NCBI RefSeq assembly: GCF_900112615.1
Contig: NZ_FOMK01000001.1
Location: 1,674,001-1,738,000 of the forward strand
Reading direction: 5' to 3'
Source: Chitinophaga sp. CF118
Lineage (GTDB): Bacteria; Bacteroidota; Bacteroidia; Chitinophagales; Chitinophagaceae
DNA length: 64,000 bases
A program made the position numbers and the translations under genes. Shown here piece after piece: positions 1-9,663 of this stretch (positions are counted from its first letter, which is position 1; each line of letters begins with the position of its first letter). The notes beneath the pieces are model-generated. The model made no database searches. It saw only the letters and a program-made list of their open reading frames with translations, and was not told the origin of the DNA.

Positions 1-264
1 GAAATTCGGAAAACTCTTTTATTAAAGAAAGTATGGCTGGAAAATCATGTTCTGTAGCTCTCCTGATGGTTGTTGACATATTACCCTGTTTTATAGGAAT
101 GGTTGCGTATTAAATATACACAGAATTTTACTTTTTACTAATCGATAGTTTCCAGTGATATAATTGTATTCAAGAATCAGCAAACAAATGAAACAGATCA
201 TCACTTTGAACATACTGAAACAGTTTAAATATATTGACTGAAAAAACTTACAGACCAGTACTGA
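1..264. other. Left-edge noncoding stretch
   Basis: No credible gene is visible here. The only open frame (minus strand, about 91-297) runs through the terminator hairpin that follows and has low-complexity hydrophobic content, so it is not called. The stretch is AT-rich and may be the 3' flank of a gene outside the window. Confidence 0.5.
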
Positions 265-298
265 AATGAGGCGTATCAAAGGGATGATACGCCTCATT
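265..298 (-). terminator. Hairpin downstream of the EamA gene
   Basis: A perfect 14-bp stem (aatgaggcgtatca / tgatacgcctcatt) has a 6-nt loop. It lies 36 bases beyond the stop of the minus-strand transporter. A CTTTTA run follows on the plus strand and there is no clear U-tract on the minus strand, so it may serve either direction. Confidence 0.55.
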
Positions 299-333
299 CT
301 TTTACTTCATTTAAGCAACAGCTCTTCGATATT

Positions 334-1197
334 CTACTTTAACGCCCGGATATTCATTAATACTATAGCCGACAGCATTATCATAATACCGGCCCACTGT
401 ATTAAACCTACCGGCTCTTTTAGTACAACATGTGCTGTGATTACAGCTACCGGAAGTTCTACCGTCATAATAATTGCACTGATACCAGCACCTACTTTTG
501 GAATACCCCTGGCAAACAATGCCTGTGGAATGATAGTACCAAACAAGCCGAAGAATAATGCCCATCTTAGTAAGTTCCAGTCAAAGTGATTGTTTGACAA
601 TAATACGTGCATATTCACAACTAAGATTATAAGTGTAGAGCCAGTCATAATAATAGCACTCTTCCGTAAAGGAGAAATGTGTTCTATTGTCCGGCTGTTG
701 ATTACAATATAAATAGCATACAGAAATGCTGAACCCAACGCATACAGGATTCCTGTTAAAGAAACCGGTGCGTTAATAAGGCCACTGGCCATTACAGTTG
801 CACCTATAATCACCAGCATGATAAATACCTGGATCCAGCCTGGTTTCTTTTTGAAGAAAATCCATTCAAGTAATGCTCCCATCCAGGTAAACTGCATCAG
901 TATAACGATGGCGAGGGATGCCGGGATGTAGTGGACAGACACGTAATAAACAAAAGTAGTCAACCCTATAGCCGCACCAGTTAGTAAAAGAGATAACCAC
1001 GTCTTCCCATTGATGCGGGGCTGGTTAGATTTGCGCTGAAAGCAATTCAGTAACCACAAGACCAGCATACCAATAAGAGCCTGTGAGAAGGTTATTTCCG
1101 CAGTAGAATACCCTTCATGGTAAGCCAATTTGACAAAGGTTGACAGGATGCCGAAACTGCATGCTCCGGCAAAGACCATAATAATATACTTAATCAT
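334..1197 (-). CDS. EamA/DMT-family transporter
   Basis: The 287-aa protein is almost entirely hydrophobic, with about ten predicted membrane helices arranged as two EamA repeats of five. This matches the size and layout of the drug/metabolite transporter superfamily. The second repeat ends with the typical pattern of a proline-containing helix (VELPVAVITAHVVLKEP) followed by GLIQWAGIMIMLSAIVL. It acts in the inner membrane, probably exporting or importing a small metabolite, but the substrate cannot be read from sequence. It is transcribed alone, divergently from the next gene across 287 bp, and ends before a strong hairpin. Nothing looks truncated. Family assignment is secure and function is open. 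Confidence 0.85.
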   Translation of the reverse strand: MIKYIIMVFAGACSFGILSTFVKLAYHEGYSTAEITFSQALIGMLVLWLLNCFQRKSNQPRINGKTWLSLLLTGAAIGLTTFVYYVSVHYIPASLAIVILMQFTWMGALLEWIFFKKKPGWIQVFIMLVIIGATVMASGLINAPVSLTGILYALGSAFLYAIYIVINSRTIEHISPLRKSAIIMTGSTLIILVVNMHVLLSNNHFDWNLLRWALFFGLFGTIIPQALFARGIPKVGAGISAIIMTVELPVAVITAHVVLKEPVGLIQWAGIMIMLSAIVLMNIRALK

Positions 1198-1484
1198 TGA
1201 TTATACGTTGTTTAACTAATAGATGACAGAGAAATTCTTATTAGTTACCGGCAGGTATAACCAGTGAATTTAGTTCCCGTTATATTGCCAGTAAGACAAC
1301 GGGTGGCGGAGGAGTATTGGAGAATAAAATGAAGTTCATGGCTTGTATTTATTATACTTGATGCTAAAGATAAGATTTTAAAAGATACTGTTCCCATCTA
1401 TTACTAAAACCATTTATTTAACAGATAAAAAGAAAAAATGTATCTTATACTGCCAACTAATTTATTGCTCACCTCATCGTCATC

Positions 1485-2414
1485 ATGAAAAAAATATACC
1501 CTGTTATACTGTTGATAGTGCTTTCCATAACGGCCAATGCACAGACTGGTTATCATATTATTACCAGTGATGTGGATCATTTCTGGAAGGCTTACGATCT
1601 GCTGCAAACAGTACATACCAAGACCGATAGTGTTGCTATTATCCAGCAAAATTATATTGATATCGGATCAACCGGTTTGCAGGAGTTTATCAGGCTTAAA
1701 ACTATTACAGCAGAAAATTATGTGGCATCCTTTGGCCGACGGCCAAAATTCTGGAAATCAGTGCGTCCTTCGCTTTCAAGGGTATCACAATATAAAAACA
1801 GCATTGATACAATCTTCAGCCACTATCAGAAAATACTCCCCGACTTCCATGCACCGGATGTATGTTTTGTTGTAGGTTATCTCACCAGTGCTGGTACAGC
1901 TACAGATAAATTCCTGATCATTGGTTCCGAAATCGCGGCGGCTGATTCTACAGTAGAACGCAGTGAACTCAAAGGTTATATTAAAGAAGTAATAGGCACA
2001 ATGGAAATCCCCTCCATTGTGGCCCATGAACTGATACATACCCAGCAAAATCCTGCTGATAGCGCAACACTATTATCTAGTGTAATTGAAGAAGGAGCAG
2101 CAGATTTTATTCCTCTGATATTATCATCATTCAATATCAATGTGAAAGTTCATGCCTATGGCGCCACCCATCAGTGTGAGTTATGGCAGCAATTCAAAAC
2201 CGATCTCTCTACAAACAATTATGCTCCCTGGTTGTATAATGGAGCCACAATAAAAGGTAAACCGGCCGACCTGGGTTATTACATCGGATCAAAAATCTGT
2301 GAGGCTTATTACGATAAACAAAAAGATAAACAACAGGCACTTCGTGATATTCTGAAGAGCAGACAATACGAAAAGATATTACTTGAAAGTAGGTATAATG
2401 GAGGATGTCAGTAG
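1485..2414 (+). CDS. Secreted DUF2268-like putative zinc protease
   Basis: The 309-aa protein begins with a signal peptide (MKKIYPVILLIVLSITANAQ), so it should be exported. A gluzincin-like zinc motif HELIH occupies residues 181-185, followed about 20 residues later by an EEGAADF segment that could supply the third zinc ligand. This HExxH...EG layout is that of DUF2268/GldB-like predicted Zn-dependent proteases common in Bacteroidota. The substrate is unknown. The gene stands alone and converges on the universal stress protein gene with only 27 bases between stops. A GldB-like gliding lipoprotein was considered, but there is no lipobox cysteine. The protease call rests on the motif only. Confidence 0.65.
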   Translation: MKKIYPVILLIVLSITANAQTGYHIITSDVDHFWKAYDLLQTVHTKTDSVAIIQQNYIDIGSTGLQEFIRLKTITAENYVASFGRRPKFWKSVRPSLSRVSQYKNSIDTIFSHYQKILPDFHAPDVCFVVGYLTSAGTATDKFLIIGSEIAAADSTVERSELKGYIKEVIGTMEIPSIVAHELIHTQQNPADSATLLSSVIEEGAADFIPLILSSFNINVKVHAYGATHQCELWQQFKTDLSTNNYAPWLYNGATIKGKPADLGYYIGSKICEAYYDKQKDKQQALRDILKSRQYEKILLESRYNGGCQ

Positions 2415-2441
2415 TTTCAAAATTCAGGCTCCCGTAACAGT

Positions 2442-3290
2442 TTATTTAAGGATCAGTACCGGTTCTTTAGCATTCCGATAAATCCCTTCCGAAATACTTT
2501 TATGCGTTAAGTAGTATAAAAAACTACGCTTGCCACGTAATGCTACAATGAGTTGTACATCATTTGCTTGGGTGAAATTAAGAATCCCATTGATGATATT
2601 TTTATCATTACTATAGTGCAGTTCATGATTGAAATTCTTCAGATATTCGTGTAGTGCGCTTTCTTTTTTGTTGAAGGCTTCATCAGGATGTAAAAAACGT
2701 TCTTTGGCATCTACATTAAGGACAAGCAATTTTGTATCACTAATCAAAGGTGAGGTTTCCAGTTTGTTGAACTTATCCATCACATCCATTGTATTATAAT
2801 CACAGGGAACCAGAGCAGTTTCCACAGGTTTATAAGTATATCCTGCAGGGACTATCAATACTCTTATAGGACTGGCCTTTACAATAGAAATTACATTCCC
2901 TGCAATAAAGCTACCGCTGGAATAACTGTAATTATCACTGCCTAACAGCAGCATTTCAGGCTTTTCCTCTTTTATCACACCCAGAATCGCCCTTAACAAG
3001 GGTATTTCACTGACCACAGAAGATACCTCAACGCCCTCTCCTAAAGATGAACTGAGCCGTTCGGACAATTCCTCCAGCCGTTCTATCGTTTCCTCCCGTT
3101 CCTGTTGCCTGTATTCCTGGCTAACAGGAGCATACTCAGCAGAAATTACAATATGATCAAATACATTGTCGTAGAAGGTTCTGAGCAGAATTACACGCTC
3201 ATATTTATATCTGCGGCACCATTCGGCGGCAAATGTTACTGCATTATCAGAAGTATCGGTAAAATCAACGGGGATCAGTAACGTTTTCAT
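2442..3290 (-). CDS. Universal stress protein, tandem UspA domains
   Basis: The 282-aa protein carries two UspA-type Rossmann-like domains, roughly residues 1-145 and 155-282. The first opens with the classic MKTLLIPVDFTDTSDNAVTFA strand-helix segment. Its end contains LLLGSDNYSYSSGSFIAGNV and RVLIVPAG, a loose version of the ATP-binding Gx2Gx9G(S/T) motif. The second domain ends with LIVALRGKRSFLYYL and EPVLILK. Double-domain UspA proteins are usual in Bacteroidota and are linked to stress survival and nucleotide binding in the cytosol. The gene is monocistronic, convergent with the protease gene upstream and 77 bp from the next minus-strand gene. Role beyond stress response is not inferable. 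Confidence 0.85.
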   Translation of the reverse strand: MKTLLIPVDFTDTSDNAVTFAAEWCRRYKYERVILLRTFYDNVFDHIVISAEYAPVSQEYRQQEREETIERLEELSERLSSSLGEGVEVSSVVSEIPLLRAILGVIKEEKPEMLLLGSDNYSYSSGSFIAGNVISIVKASPIRVLIVPAGYTYKPVETALVPCDYNTMDVMDKFNKLETSPLISDTKLLVLNVDAKERFLHPDEAFNKKESALHEYLKNFNHELHYSNDKNIINGILNFTQANDVQLIVALRGKRSFLYYLTHKSISEGIYRNAKEPVLILK

Positions 3291-3366
3291 AACTACAGAT
3301 TTTCGTTCATTGTTATACTAATATAACAATTCTCCACAACGATAATGCCGGATATGATGTTAATCA

Positions 3367-4203
3367 TCATTTTGCCTCTACCGCCAACAGGTACATCTGC
3401 ATCAGCTGCCCCTCATTAGCGATCCAGGAATCATATGCAGCAATAGCAGCCAGTCTTTCCTCTTCGGTGATGTATTTGTCTTTTACCAACTGATTTCCCC
3501 TTGTTTTAGCAACTTCAGACCAAATACCGGCTTTACTGGCAAAATCTGCATCCCTTTTCTGTGTAAGTTCAAACTGCACTTCAAGGTTAATATCTTTAAA
3601 ATTCAGTTTAGCGAACAGCTGGGATAAGTTGTCTGCAATAGCATTATCAAATCCTGCATCTTTTCTCCATTGCAGAAAAGCATCATAAAACTTTTGCATT
3701 TCAACAGGCAGCGCAGGATGCCATTGGATCTTTTCGTGATTATAATCAAGTATGGCAAGTACCCCTCCTTCCTTCAGTAATGGTTTCAATTTCCGGAGTG
3801 CTTCCTTAGGATCAGAAAGCCATTGCAGTACTCTTGCAGCAGTAATAATATCATACCGTTCAGTAGTATCGAAAGTATGAATGTCTGCAACCTGAAATTC
3901 CAGATTGGATATATCACCATAATTCTTACGCGCCAATGCTATCAGGCTTTCACTGGTATCAATACCGGTAACTTTACCCGCTCTTCCGGCTATGCCGCGT
4001 GTGATAGCACCTGAACCACAACCTACATCCAATACACTACTCCCGCTATTCAGATACTTCAACAGGTTTTTATTGTCAGTTTCAAGCGACCTTCTGTCAA
4101 GTACTTTATTAGTACCCTCGGGCATTGCTGCTCTTTTTTCTGCAAATTGTTGTTGCATAGTTGCTGTTTCCTTTAAAAATACGCTCTTTTTAAAACGGTT
4201 CAT
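3367..4203 (-). CDS. Class I SAM-dependent methyltransferase
   Basis: The protein has a Rossmann methyltransferase core with motif I SVLDVGCGSGAITRG and a following acidic residue in VTGIDTSESLIALAR. Motif IV is represented by YDIITAARVLQWLSDP, as in UbiE/TAM-type small-molecule methyltransferases. It should transfer a methyl group from S-adenosylmethionine to an unidentified small substrate in the cytosol. The open frame extends upstream to a GTG at 4269, but I chose the ATG at 4203: it lies just after an A-rich untranslated-looking stretch, and the extra 22 residues do not resemble the family N-terminus. The gene lies divergent to the GH127 gene, 146 bp away. Confidence 0.8.
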   Translation of the reverse strand: MNRFKKSVFLKETATMQQQFAEKRAAMPEGTNKVLDRRSLETDNKNLLKYLNSGSSVLDVGCGSGAITRGIAGRAGKVTGIDTSESLIALARKNYGDISNLEFQVADIHTFDTTERYDIITAARVLQWLSDPKEALRKLKPLLKEGGVLAILDYNHEKIQWHPALPVEMQKFYDAFLQWRKDAGFDNAIADNLSQLFAKLNFKDINLEVQFELTQKRDADFASKAGIWSEVAKTRGNQLVKDKYITEEERLAAIAAYDSWIANEGQLMQMYLLAVEAK

Positions 4204-4349
4204 TGTTTTTTTTGTTTGATCTCCATAAATGACAATCAGCTGCGTTCGGATAGCGTCGGGATCTACCACTTATCCATTTAAAGCCCAAACATTTTCCATA
4301 TCCTGATCAGATTTATTACCTTATATTTCCTTAGATAATTAACCAGATA

Positions 4350-6392
4350 ATGAAAAGAACATTTCTAAGCTCCACGTTACTTTTCTTTGTGGCATCTGTG
4401 TCGCTCCACGCACAGAAAGCCGAAGTTTTACAGCATACAGCAAACACAGGCTCCAACAGTTTCTATCTTGTAAACAGGGCTCCTTTGCAAAAAGAATATT
4501 TTACAAAGCTGCCAATCACCAGCGTAACCCCTAAAGGGTGGGTCCGGAAAGCACTTGAAATGCAACGGGATGGCCTTACCGGTAATTTAGGAGAAATTAG
4601 CATCTGGCTTTCCAAAACTGATAATGCCTGGCTCAACAAAAAAGGAAAAGGTAAATATGGCTGGGAAGAACTGCCCTACTGGCTGAAAGGGTATGCTAAC
4701 ATCGGTTATGTGCTGCAAAATGACCACATGATCAAAGAAGCAAAGTTCTGGCTGAATGCAGTACTAAATAATCAGCGGAATAATGGCGACTTTGGCCCTA
4801 ACGTTGAAAAGGGTGAAGGTAAAAGAGACCTGTGGACGAATATGCCCATGCTCTGGTGCCTGCAATCTTACTACGAATACTCTAAAGATCCACGGGTGAT
4901 CAAATTGATGACCAAATACTTTAAATGGCAGCTCTCCATTCCTGACGACAAATTTCTCGAAGACTACTGGGAAAACAGCCGCGGTGGAGATAACATGTAT
5001 AGCGTATACTGGTTATATAATCATACCGGTGATAAATTCCTGCTGGATCTGGCCACCAAAATAGATAAGAACACGGCCAACTGGCGCCAGCCCAATAACC
5101 TTCCCAACTGGCATAACGTGAATGTAGCGGAATGTTTCAGGGAACCTGCACAATACTATCAGCAAAGTGGAAATCTCATTGATATAAATGCTACCTATAA
5201 TAATTTCAAAATCATCAGGAATAAATATGGACAGGTACCCGGCGGTATGTTCGGTGCAGATGAAAATGCCCGCGAAGGATACGACGATCCACGACAGGCA
5301 GTAGAAACCTGCGGATTAGTAGAACAGATCACATCCGACAATATGCTACTTGGTATTACCGGCGATCCCTTCTGGGCAGATAACGCAGAAGATGTGGCAT
5401 TCAATATCTTTTCTGCGGCATTCACTCCTGACTACAGGGCACTTCGTTACCTGACGGCTCCGAATATGGTTGTAAGCGATAGCAAAAATCACTCACCCGG
5501 TATTGCCAACGAAGGACCATTCCTCATGATGAACCCTTTCAGCAGCCGCTGTTGCCAGCATAACCACTCCGCCGGATGGGTATACTATTCAGAATACAGC
5601 TGGATGGCTACACCAGATAATGGCATCGCGGCACAACTTTATTTCGAGAATGAAGTGCAGGCCAAAGTGGGCAATGGTACAGTAGTTACACTATCTCAGC
5701 AAACAAAATATCCTTTTGATGACCAGGTAGAACTAACACTCAGTACGCCAAAAACGGTATCCTTCCCATTATACCTGCGGATACCTTCCTGGTGCAAAAA
5801 TCCTGCTCTTAAAATAAACGGAAAAGTTATTGCATTGGTAAGTAACACCAATGGATATATCAAAATAAGTAATACCTGGAAGAACGGCGATAAAATCTCT
5901 CTGCAACTACCGATGGAACTGACTGTACGTAAATGGGAGAGGAACAAAAACAGCGTCAGTGTCAATTACGGACCGCTGACCTATTCTTTGCTTATCCAGG
6001 AAAACTATATACAGCAGGACAGTAAGGCAACTGCTATCGGCGATTCCCGCTGGCAGGAAGGTGCAGACCCGCGCAAATGGCCTTCTTTTGAAATTAAAGC
6101 TGGCTCTGACTGGAACTACGGGCTGCTCATCAATGAAAAAGATCCAGCCAGCTCATTTAAGGTGATCAGGAAAAGCTGGCCGGCAGGTAATGATCCCTTT
6201 ACAAATGCTACGGCTCCCATCATTATTAAAGCACAGGGTAAAAAGATCACAGGCTGGGGTATAGACCAGTACGGACTGGCAGCAGTATTGCCGCAGAGCC
6301 CCGTTAACACAACAGAACCAGCTACAGAACTGACACTGATCCCTATGGGCGGCGCCCGGCTGAGAATATCTTCATTTCCTGTAGTAGAATAA
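4350..6392 (+). CDS. Secreted GH127-type beta-L-arabinofuranosidase-like protein
   Basis: The 680-aa protein has a signal peptide (MKRTFLSSTLLFFVASVSLHA) and the DUF1680/GH127 layout: an alpha/alpha barrel over residues 60-420 followed by beta-sandwich domains. Residues expected of the GH127 metal-cysteine site can be placed: a VETC segment (E319, C321) and a CC pair at 401-402 (SSRCCQHNHSAGW). In characterised GH127 enzymes a zinc-coordinated cysteine acts as nucleophile. It probably removes arabinofuranose or a related sugar from plant glycans in the periplasm or outside the cell. There is no SusC/SusD pair beside it, so the substrate is unclear. The stop codon overlaps the first bases of a 20-bp terminator stem. 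Confidence 0.85.
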   Translation: MKRTFLSSTLLFFVASVSLHAQKAEVLQHTANTGSNSFYLVNRAPLQKEYFTKLPITSVTPKGWVRKALEMQRDGLTGNLGEISIWLSKTDNAWLNKKGKGKYGWEELPYWLKGYANIGYVLQNDHMIKEAKFWLNAVLNNQRNNGDFGPNVEKGEGKRDLWTNMPMLWCLQSYYEYSKDPRVIKLMTKYFKWQLSIPDDKFLEDYWENSRGGDNMYSVYWLYNHTGDKFLLDLATKIDKNTANWRQPNNLPNWHNVNVAECFREPAQYYQQSGNLIDINATYNNFKIIRNKYGQVPGGMFGADENAREGYDDPRQAVETCGLVEQITSDNMLLGITGDPFWADNAEDVAFNIFSAAFTPDYRALRYLTAPNMVVSDSKNHSPGIANEGPFLMMNPFSSRCCQHNHSAGWVYYSEYSWMATPDNGIAAQLYFENEVQAKVGNGTVVTLSQQTKYPFDDQVELTLSTPKTVSFPLYLRIPSWCKNPALKINGKVIALVSNTNGYIKISNTWKNGDKISLQLPMELTVRKWERNKNSVSVNYGPLTYSLLIQENYIQQDSKATAIGDSRWQEGADPRKWPSFEIKAGSDWNYGLLINEKDPASSFKVIRKSWPAGNDPFTNATAPIIIKAQGKKITGWGIDQYGLAAVLPQSPVNTTEPATELTLIPMGGARLRISSFPVVE

Positions 6393-6435
6393 ATGAGAAA
6401 GCCTGCAAATTCAACATTTGCAGGCTTTCTCATTT
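6391..6435. terminator. Bidirectional terminator, 20-bp perfect stem
   Basis: A perfect 20-bp inverted repeat (6391-6410 and 6416-6435, loop tcaac) starts inside the stop codon of the plus-strand GH127 gene and ends 12 bases beyond the stop of the minus-strand lipoprotein gene. A-rich and T-rich ends on both sides make it suitable as a shared terminator for the two convergent genes. Confidence 0.85.
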
Positions 6436-6446
6436 TATATCTTTCT

Positions 6447-7184
6447 TTAGTTCTTAAAATACTCTTGTGCTGTGCGTACCTTCTCTACCCAGCATCCTGA
6501 AGTAGATTGTAATACATATTCACTTAACCCCACTTCTTTTGCATCCGGTGCCCAGTCATAAGTATACCCAAAACGCGTCCAGGGATAATGGAAGTCCGTC
6601 CCTGACTGTAATGAATGATAATAAGCATAAACAATATAGTTATTAAACCAGTTCCTGAAACTGGCGGATACCCCGCTCATTAATACTGCACTGGCGGTGG
6701 TAGTTGTAATATCAGGACTTCCCGCAGGACGGCGCAGGCGTGCTGCTTTCACCCACACTTCAGCGATATGTGTATTACTACTGCTGTTTACTGGAGGAAG
6801 CCCCAGCAACTGGCAGATTCGCATAATTGTATCGGAACTGGCTGTAAAAGCTAACCGGTTCCTCATCTGTGATGGAATAAACAACCAGGATTCGCCCCAT
6901 TTAGTGGTGATGGAATCTCCTTCCGGGTAACTGGAAGGGAAACGCATAAATGTAGCCATCAGTACATACGACTGCCCTTTGATCTTTTTCCATTGTAAGG
7001 CACTGTTAGTTGGTATAATAGGCAGGAGAGTGTCTATTATTTCGGAACTATCGGCCACCATAGCATCTGCAATAGAGTTGGCATATAACTGATCCACACT
7101 GTAATCTGGTATGGGTTCTTCATCCTTTATACATCCAACTGTCGTTAAAATGAACAGAAATAAAATTAAATGGGGCGTTCTCAT
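6447..7184 (-). CDS. Lipoprotein of unknown function
   Basis: The 245-aa protein starts with a lipoprotein signal peptide: hydrophobic MRTPHLILFLFILTTVGC, with the lipobox cysteine followed by KDEE. Acidic residues after the cysteine in Bacteroidota are compatible with surface export of lipoproteins. The rest is rich in aromatic residues and serine/threonine, with no motif I recognise. The gene converges on the GH127 gene through a shared terminator. The intergenic gap to the next minus-strand gene upstream is 87 bp, so it may be transcribed with it or separately. Function unknown; localisation is fairly sure. Confidence 0.75.
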   Translation of the reverse strand: MRTPHLILFLFILTTVGCIKDEEPIPDYSVDQLYANSIADAMVADSSEIIDTLLPIIPTNSALQWKKIKGQSYVLMATFMRFPSSYPEGDSITTKWGESWLFIPSQMRNRLAFTASSDTIMRICQLLGLPPVNSSSNTHIAEVWVKAARLRRPAGSPDITTTTASAVLMSGVSASFRNWFNNYIVYAYYHSLQSGTDFHYPWTRFGYTYDWAPDAKEVGLSEYVLQSTSGCWVEKVRTAQEYFKN

Positions 7185-7271
7185 GAGGCTATTTTGTTGT
7201 GGAATAACCTTAAAGTACAGGATATTTTGTTATTCACTCCTAGCCATTTTTTTATATCGTGTTCATTTTGT

Positions 7272-7805
7272 TCATTTTTTCTTTTTAAGCAACCTCAGAT
7301 CATCATATGCTTCATTTAAAAGGATCCTTGCGGCCCCATCATTCTCAGAGGCAAGCTCACTGGCACCGGCAACTACACTATCAAACAGTTTGTCATTATT
7401 GAAATAATAGCGCCCCTCAAAGGTTATTTCCGTTTTCATATAGTTAAGCCCCCCCAGTTTTTCATCATATGGAAATGACTTAAACTCCGCATACACAAAG
7501 ATCACTTTCCCATCTTTAAAGTAATATTCCCGTACTTCAATTCCATTGGAAAGACCAACCCACTGTACAATTTTCCTGATTTTTCTATCCTTATAAAAAC
7601 CTGTTAGCAAACTACCGGCATCAGTCATAGTACCTAAGAAATCTTCATTCTCAAGCATCACCTTTTTTAAGGTAGTATCGCTATTAATAGCCTGGAATTC
7701 CGTTCTTACAGATTTGATCATTTCTTCTTTAGACTGTGCTATAGAAGGATGTATGAAAAAGAAGATCATAAGAAAACAGATCATCTGCTTACGTAATGCT
7801 GGCAT
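7272..7805 (-). CDS. Small secreted protein of unknown function
   Basis: The 177-aa protein has a clear N-terminal signal peptide (MPALRKQMICFLMIFFFIHPSIAQ) ending in an A-Q cleavage region. The mature part is charged, with several predicted beta strands (IREYYFKDGKVIFVYAEFKS) and a lysine-rich tail. The pattern resembles small periplasmic beta-sheet proteins of Bacteroidota but I recognise no family. It lies 4 bp after the patatin gene on the same strand, so the two are probably cotranscribed, with the patatin translated first. Confidence 0.7.
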   Translation of the reverse strand: MPALRKQMICFLMIFFFIHPSIAQSKEEMIKSVRTEFQAINSDTTLKKVMLENEDFLGTMTDAGSLLTGFYKDRKIRKIVQWVGLSNGIEVREYYFKDGKVIFVYAEFKSFPYDEKLGGLNYMKTEITFEGRYYFNNDKLFDSVVAGASELASENDGAARILLNEAYDDLRLLKKKK

Positions 7806-7809
7806 ATAG

Positions 7810-8595
7810 TTAGTTTATTTCCTCCGGAAATTGCTTTAATAAGGCTTGTGTATATTCAAGACCTGTAGTATAAATCTGCTCCAGGTGATTGAAGTCAAAC
7901 ATCCCGAAATGCCCCAGCCCGTCGGGCTCCACAAAACGGCTGCAAAGCTGTTTGTTCTTTAACACCGGCTCACTGATGGCCATATTCAGCGTGCGGTCTA
8001 TATTCGCAAGAAATCCTCCTGCGGGATTATAAGGTATAATCGGATTCACATGCACTCCTATAATATGTTTGTATTGAGCCACCAAAGGTTCAATAGGCAG
8101 GTTACCGGATAATCCGCCATCTACATACGGGATACCATCAATTTCTACCGGCGGGAACAACATGGGAATAGAGGATGCTGCAAGAACGGCAGGAATGATA
8201 GCGCCTTTGTGGAAGATGGCCTGTTCCCCGTTAATAAAATTAGTGGCAGTGATATATAACGGAAGATCTAATGATTCAAAGGTGGTATGCCGCAATGTTT
8301 GTTTTAGCACCTGCTCCACCTTTTTTAATGATAAGAAACCGGCACTCCAGTTTTTCCATTGCATGGACAATCCCAGTTTATTTTGCTTGAAGATCTCCCT
8401 CACTTCATCGGTGCTATACCCATCGCAGATAAAGGCGGCAGCTATCGATCCGGCACTGGTAGCCGAAATCGCTTCAGGGAAAATGCCTTGTTCGGCAAAG
8501 GCTTTTAATACGCCCAAATGAGCATAACCGCGGGCTCCTCCTCCGGATAACACAAATGGGCGGCGGATAGACATAGGCGGAATTAATTGATCCAT
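7810..8595 (-). CDS. Patatin-like phospholipase
   Basis: The 261-aa protein shows all patatin landmarks. An oxyanion-hole loop SGGGARGYAHLGVL lies at residues 17-30. The nucleophile-elbow SATSAGS supplies the serine, and VDGGLSGNLP supplies the catalytic aspartate. It should be a cytosolic Ser-Asp dyad lipase acting on phospholipids or other acyl esters. The elbow reads A-T-S-A-G rather than the usual G-x-S-x-G, a substitution at the first glycine. There is no signal peptide or transmembrane beta-barrel, unlike PlpD-type secreted patatins. It heads a short minus-strand run with the secreted 177-aa protein 4 bp downstream. Confidence 0.88.
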   Translation of the reverse strand: MDQLIPPMSIRRPFVLSGGGARGYAHLGVLKAFAEQGIFPEAISATSAGSIAAAFICDGYSTDEVREIFKQNKLGLSMQWKNWSAGFLSLKKVEQVLKQTLRHTTFESLDLPLYITATNFINGEQAIFHKGAIIPAVLAASSIPMLFPPVEIDGIPYVDGGLSGNLPIEPLVAQYKHIIGVHVNPIIPYNPAGGFLANIDRTLNMAISEPVLKNKQLCSRFVEPDGLGHFGMFDFNHLEQIYTTGLEYTQALLKQFPEEIN

Positions 8596-8618
8596 AAAGC
8601 TAATATAGAAAAAGAATG

Positions 8619-8954
8619 TTACATCAGCTGACTACCATTTGGTACCGGCCTTTCAAGGGCAGTCAGTACAATGTCCCCATTCTCGTCGGCAAAACCGGTT
8701 ACCAGGAATTCCGACATAAATCTGCCGATCTGCTTTTTGGGAAAGTTGATCACACCCACTATCTGCCGGCCAATCAGTTCCTCTTTAGTATAGTGTTTTG
8801 TCACCTGCGCGCTTGACCATTTAATACCGTATTGTCCAAAGTCAACACATATTTTATACGCCGGTTTACGGGCCTCCGGGAAATCAACGGCTTCCAGTAT
8901 GGTGCCGGCCGTTAAGGCTACTTTTTCAAAATCCTGCCAGGTAATTGTTTCCAT
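8619..8954 (-). CDS. csaA: CsaA-type tRNA-binding domain protein
   Basis: The 111-aa protein is a single EMAP/tRNA-binding OB-fold domain of CsaA size. The recognisable path is [19 protein letters not shown], then [11 protein letters not shown] and the C-terminal [13 protein letters not shown] and [15 protein letters not shown] segments. CsaA proteins are dimeric and bind tRNA; the Bacillus protein has chaperone-like activity linked to secretion. The gene is 23 bp upstream of the patatin gene on the same strand and may be part of the same transcript. The family call is secure. Confidence 0.88.
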   Translation of the reverse strand: METITWQDFEKVALTAGTILEAVDFPEARKPAYKICVDFGQYGIKWSSAQVTKHYTKEELIGRQIVGVINFPKKQIGRFMSEFLVTGFADENGDIVLTALERPVPNGSQLM

Positions 8955-9002
8955 AAAGTAAAGTTAAAAAAGATCGCGCTTTTTATCAATCTGATGAAAC
9001 AG

Positions 9003-9653
9003 TTAACGTCTGCACTTCAGGAAAGCGACGGTAAACAGGAGATACATAATTAATACGAACGTTGCGTGAATATCCCATATTACCATTTTAAATACGTTCG
9101 GCGCATTGGCACTTACAATATTTGAAAATGCAAATTGTGATAGTGCTCCGGAAAAATAGAGCAGGATACCAGCATTTACCCAGTTTTCCGGGATTCTGTT
9201 CCATTCTTCATTGTTGTCATCGTTAGCGGAACGACGGATAAAGATCACTCCGAAGATAATCATGATCACTGCTTCTACTCCCCGTGAATAAGAATTGAAT
9301 CCATAAATACTTTGTACTACCAGACTATTAATAACAGCCCATAGCGGGAATAAAATACTCATCAGGATCATTGATCTTTTCATACGTTCACCTGGCAGCA
9401 TGTAAAAGTAGAAACGTATCAATAACAGGAACTCAACGACTGTATAAATATGTAATAAGGGTAAGTTATTGGAATGTGATAATATAGTGGCAGTATAGTT
9501 AAAAACAACTGCTACGCAAAGGTAAAACAGAATAGCCTTCAATGATCGGGTAATGACACGGTATTGCCATATTGCTGCAATAATTGGGAGAAATGTTATT
9601 GCAGGCACTATCTCCCCCGTATATAACGAGGTAAATGATCTGAACGTAAGCAT
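9003..9653 (-). CDS. Multi-pass membrane protein of unknown function
   Basis: The 216-aa protein has about seven hydrophobic helices spread evenly over its length, separated by short loops, with charged KCRR residues at the C-terminus. No enzyme motif is visible. Proteins of this size and topology are common next to signalling genes in Chitinophagaceae, but I cannot name a family. It is 10 bp downstream of the His-rich protein gene on the same strand, so the two are probably cotranscribed. Confidence 0.65.
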   Translation of the reverse strand: MLTFRSFTSLYTGEIVPAITFLPIIAAIWQYRVITRSLKAILFYLCVAVVFNYTATILSHSNNLPLLHIYTVVEFLLLIRFYFYMLPGERMKRSMILMSILFPLWAVINSLVVQSIYGFNSYSRGVEAVIMIIFGVIFIRRSANDDNNEEWNRIPENWVNAGILLYFSGALSQFAFSNIVSANAPNVFKMVIWDIHATFVLIMYLLFTVAFLKCRR

Positions 9654-9663
9654 TATTTATTAT

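Noticed and set aside
91..297. Minus-strand frame of 68 codons at the left edge
   Set aside because: It runs through the perfect terminator hairpin at 265-298 and has low-complexity composition.
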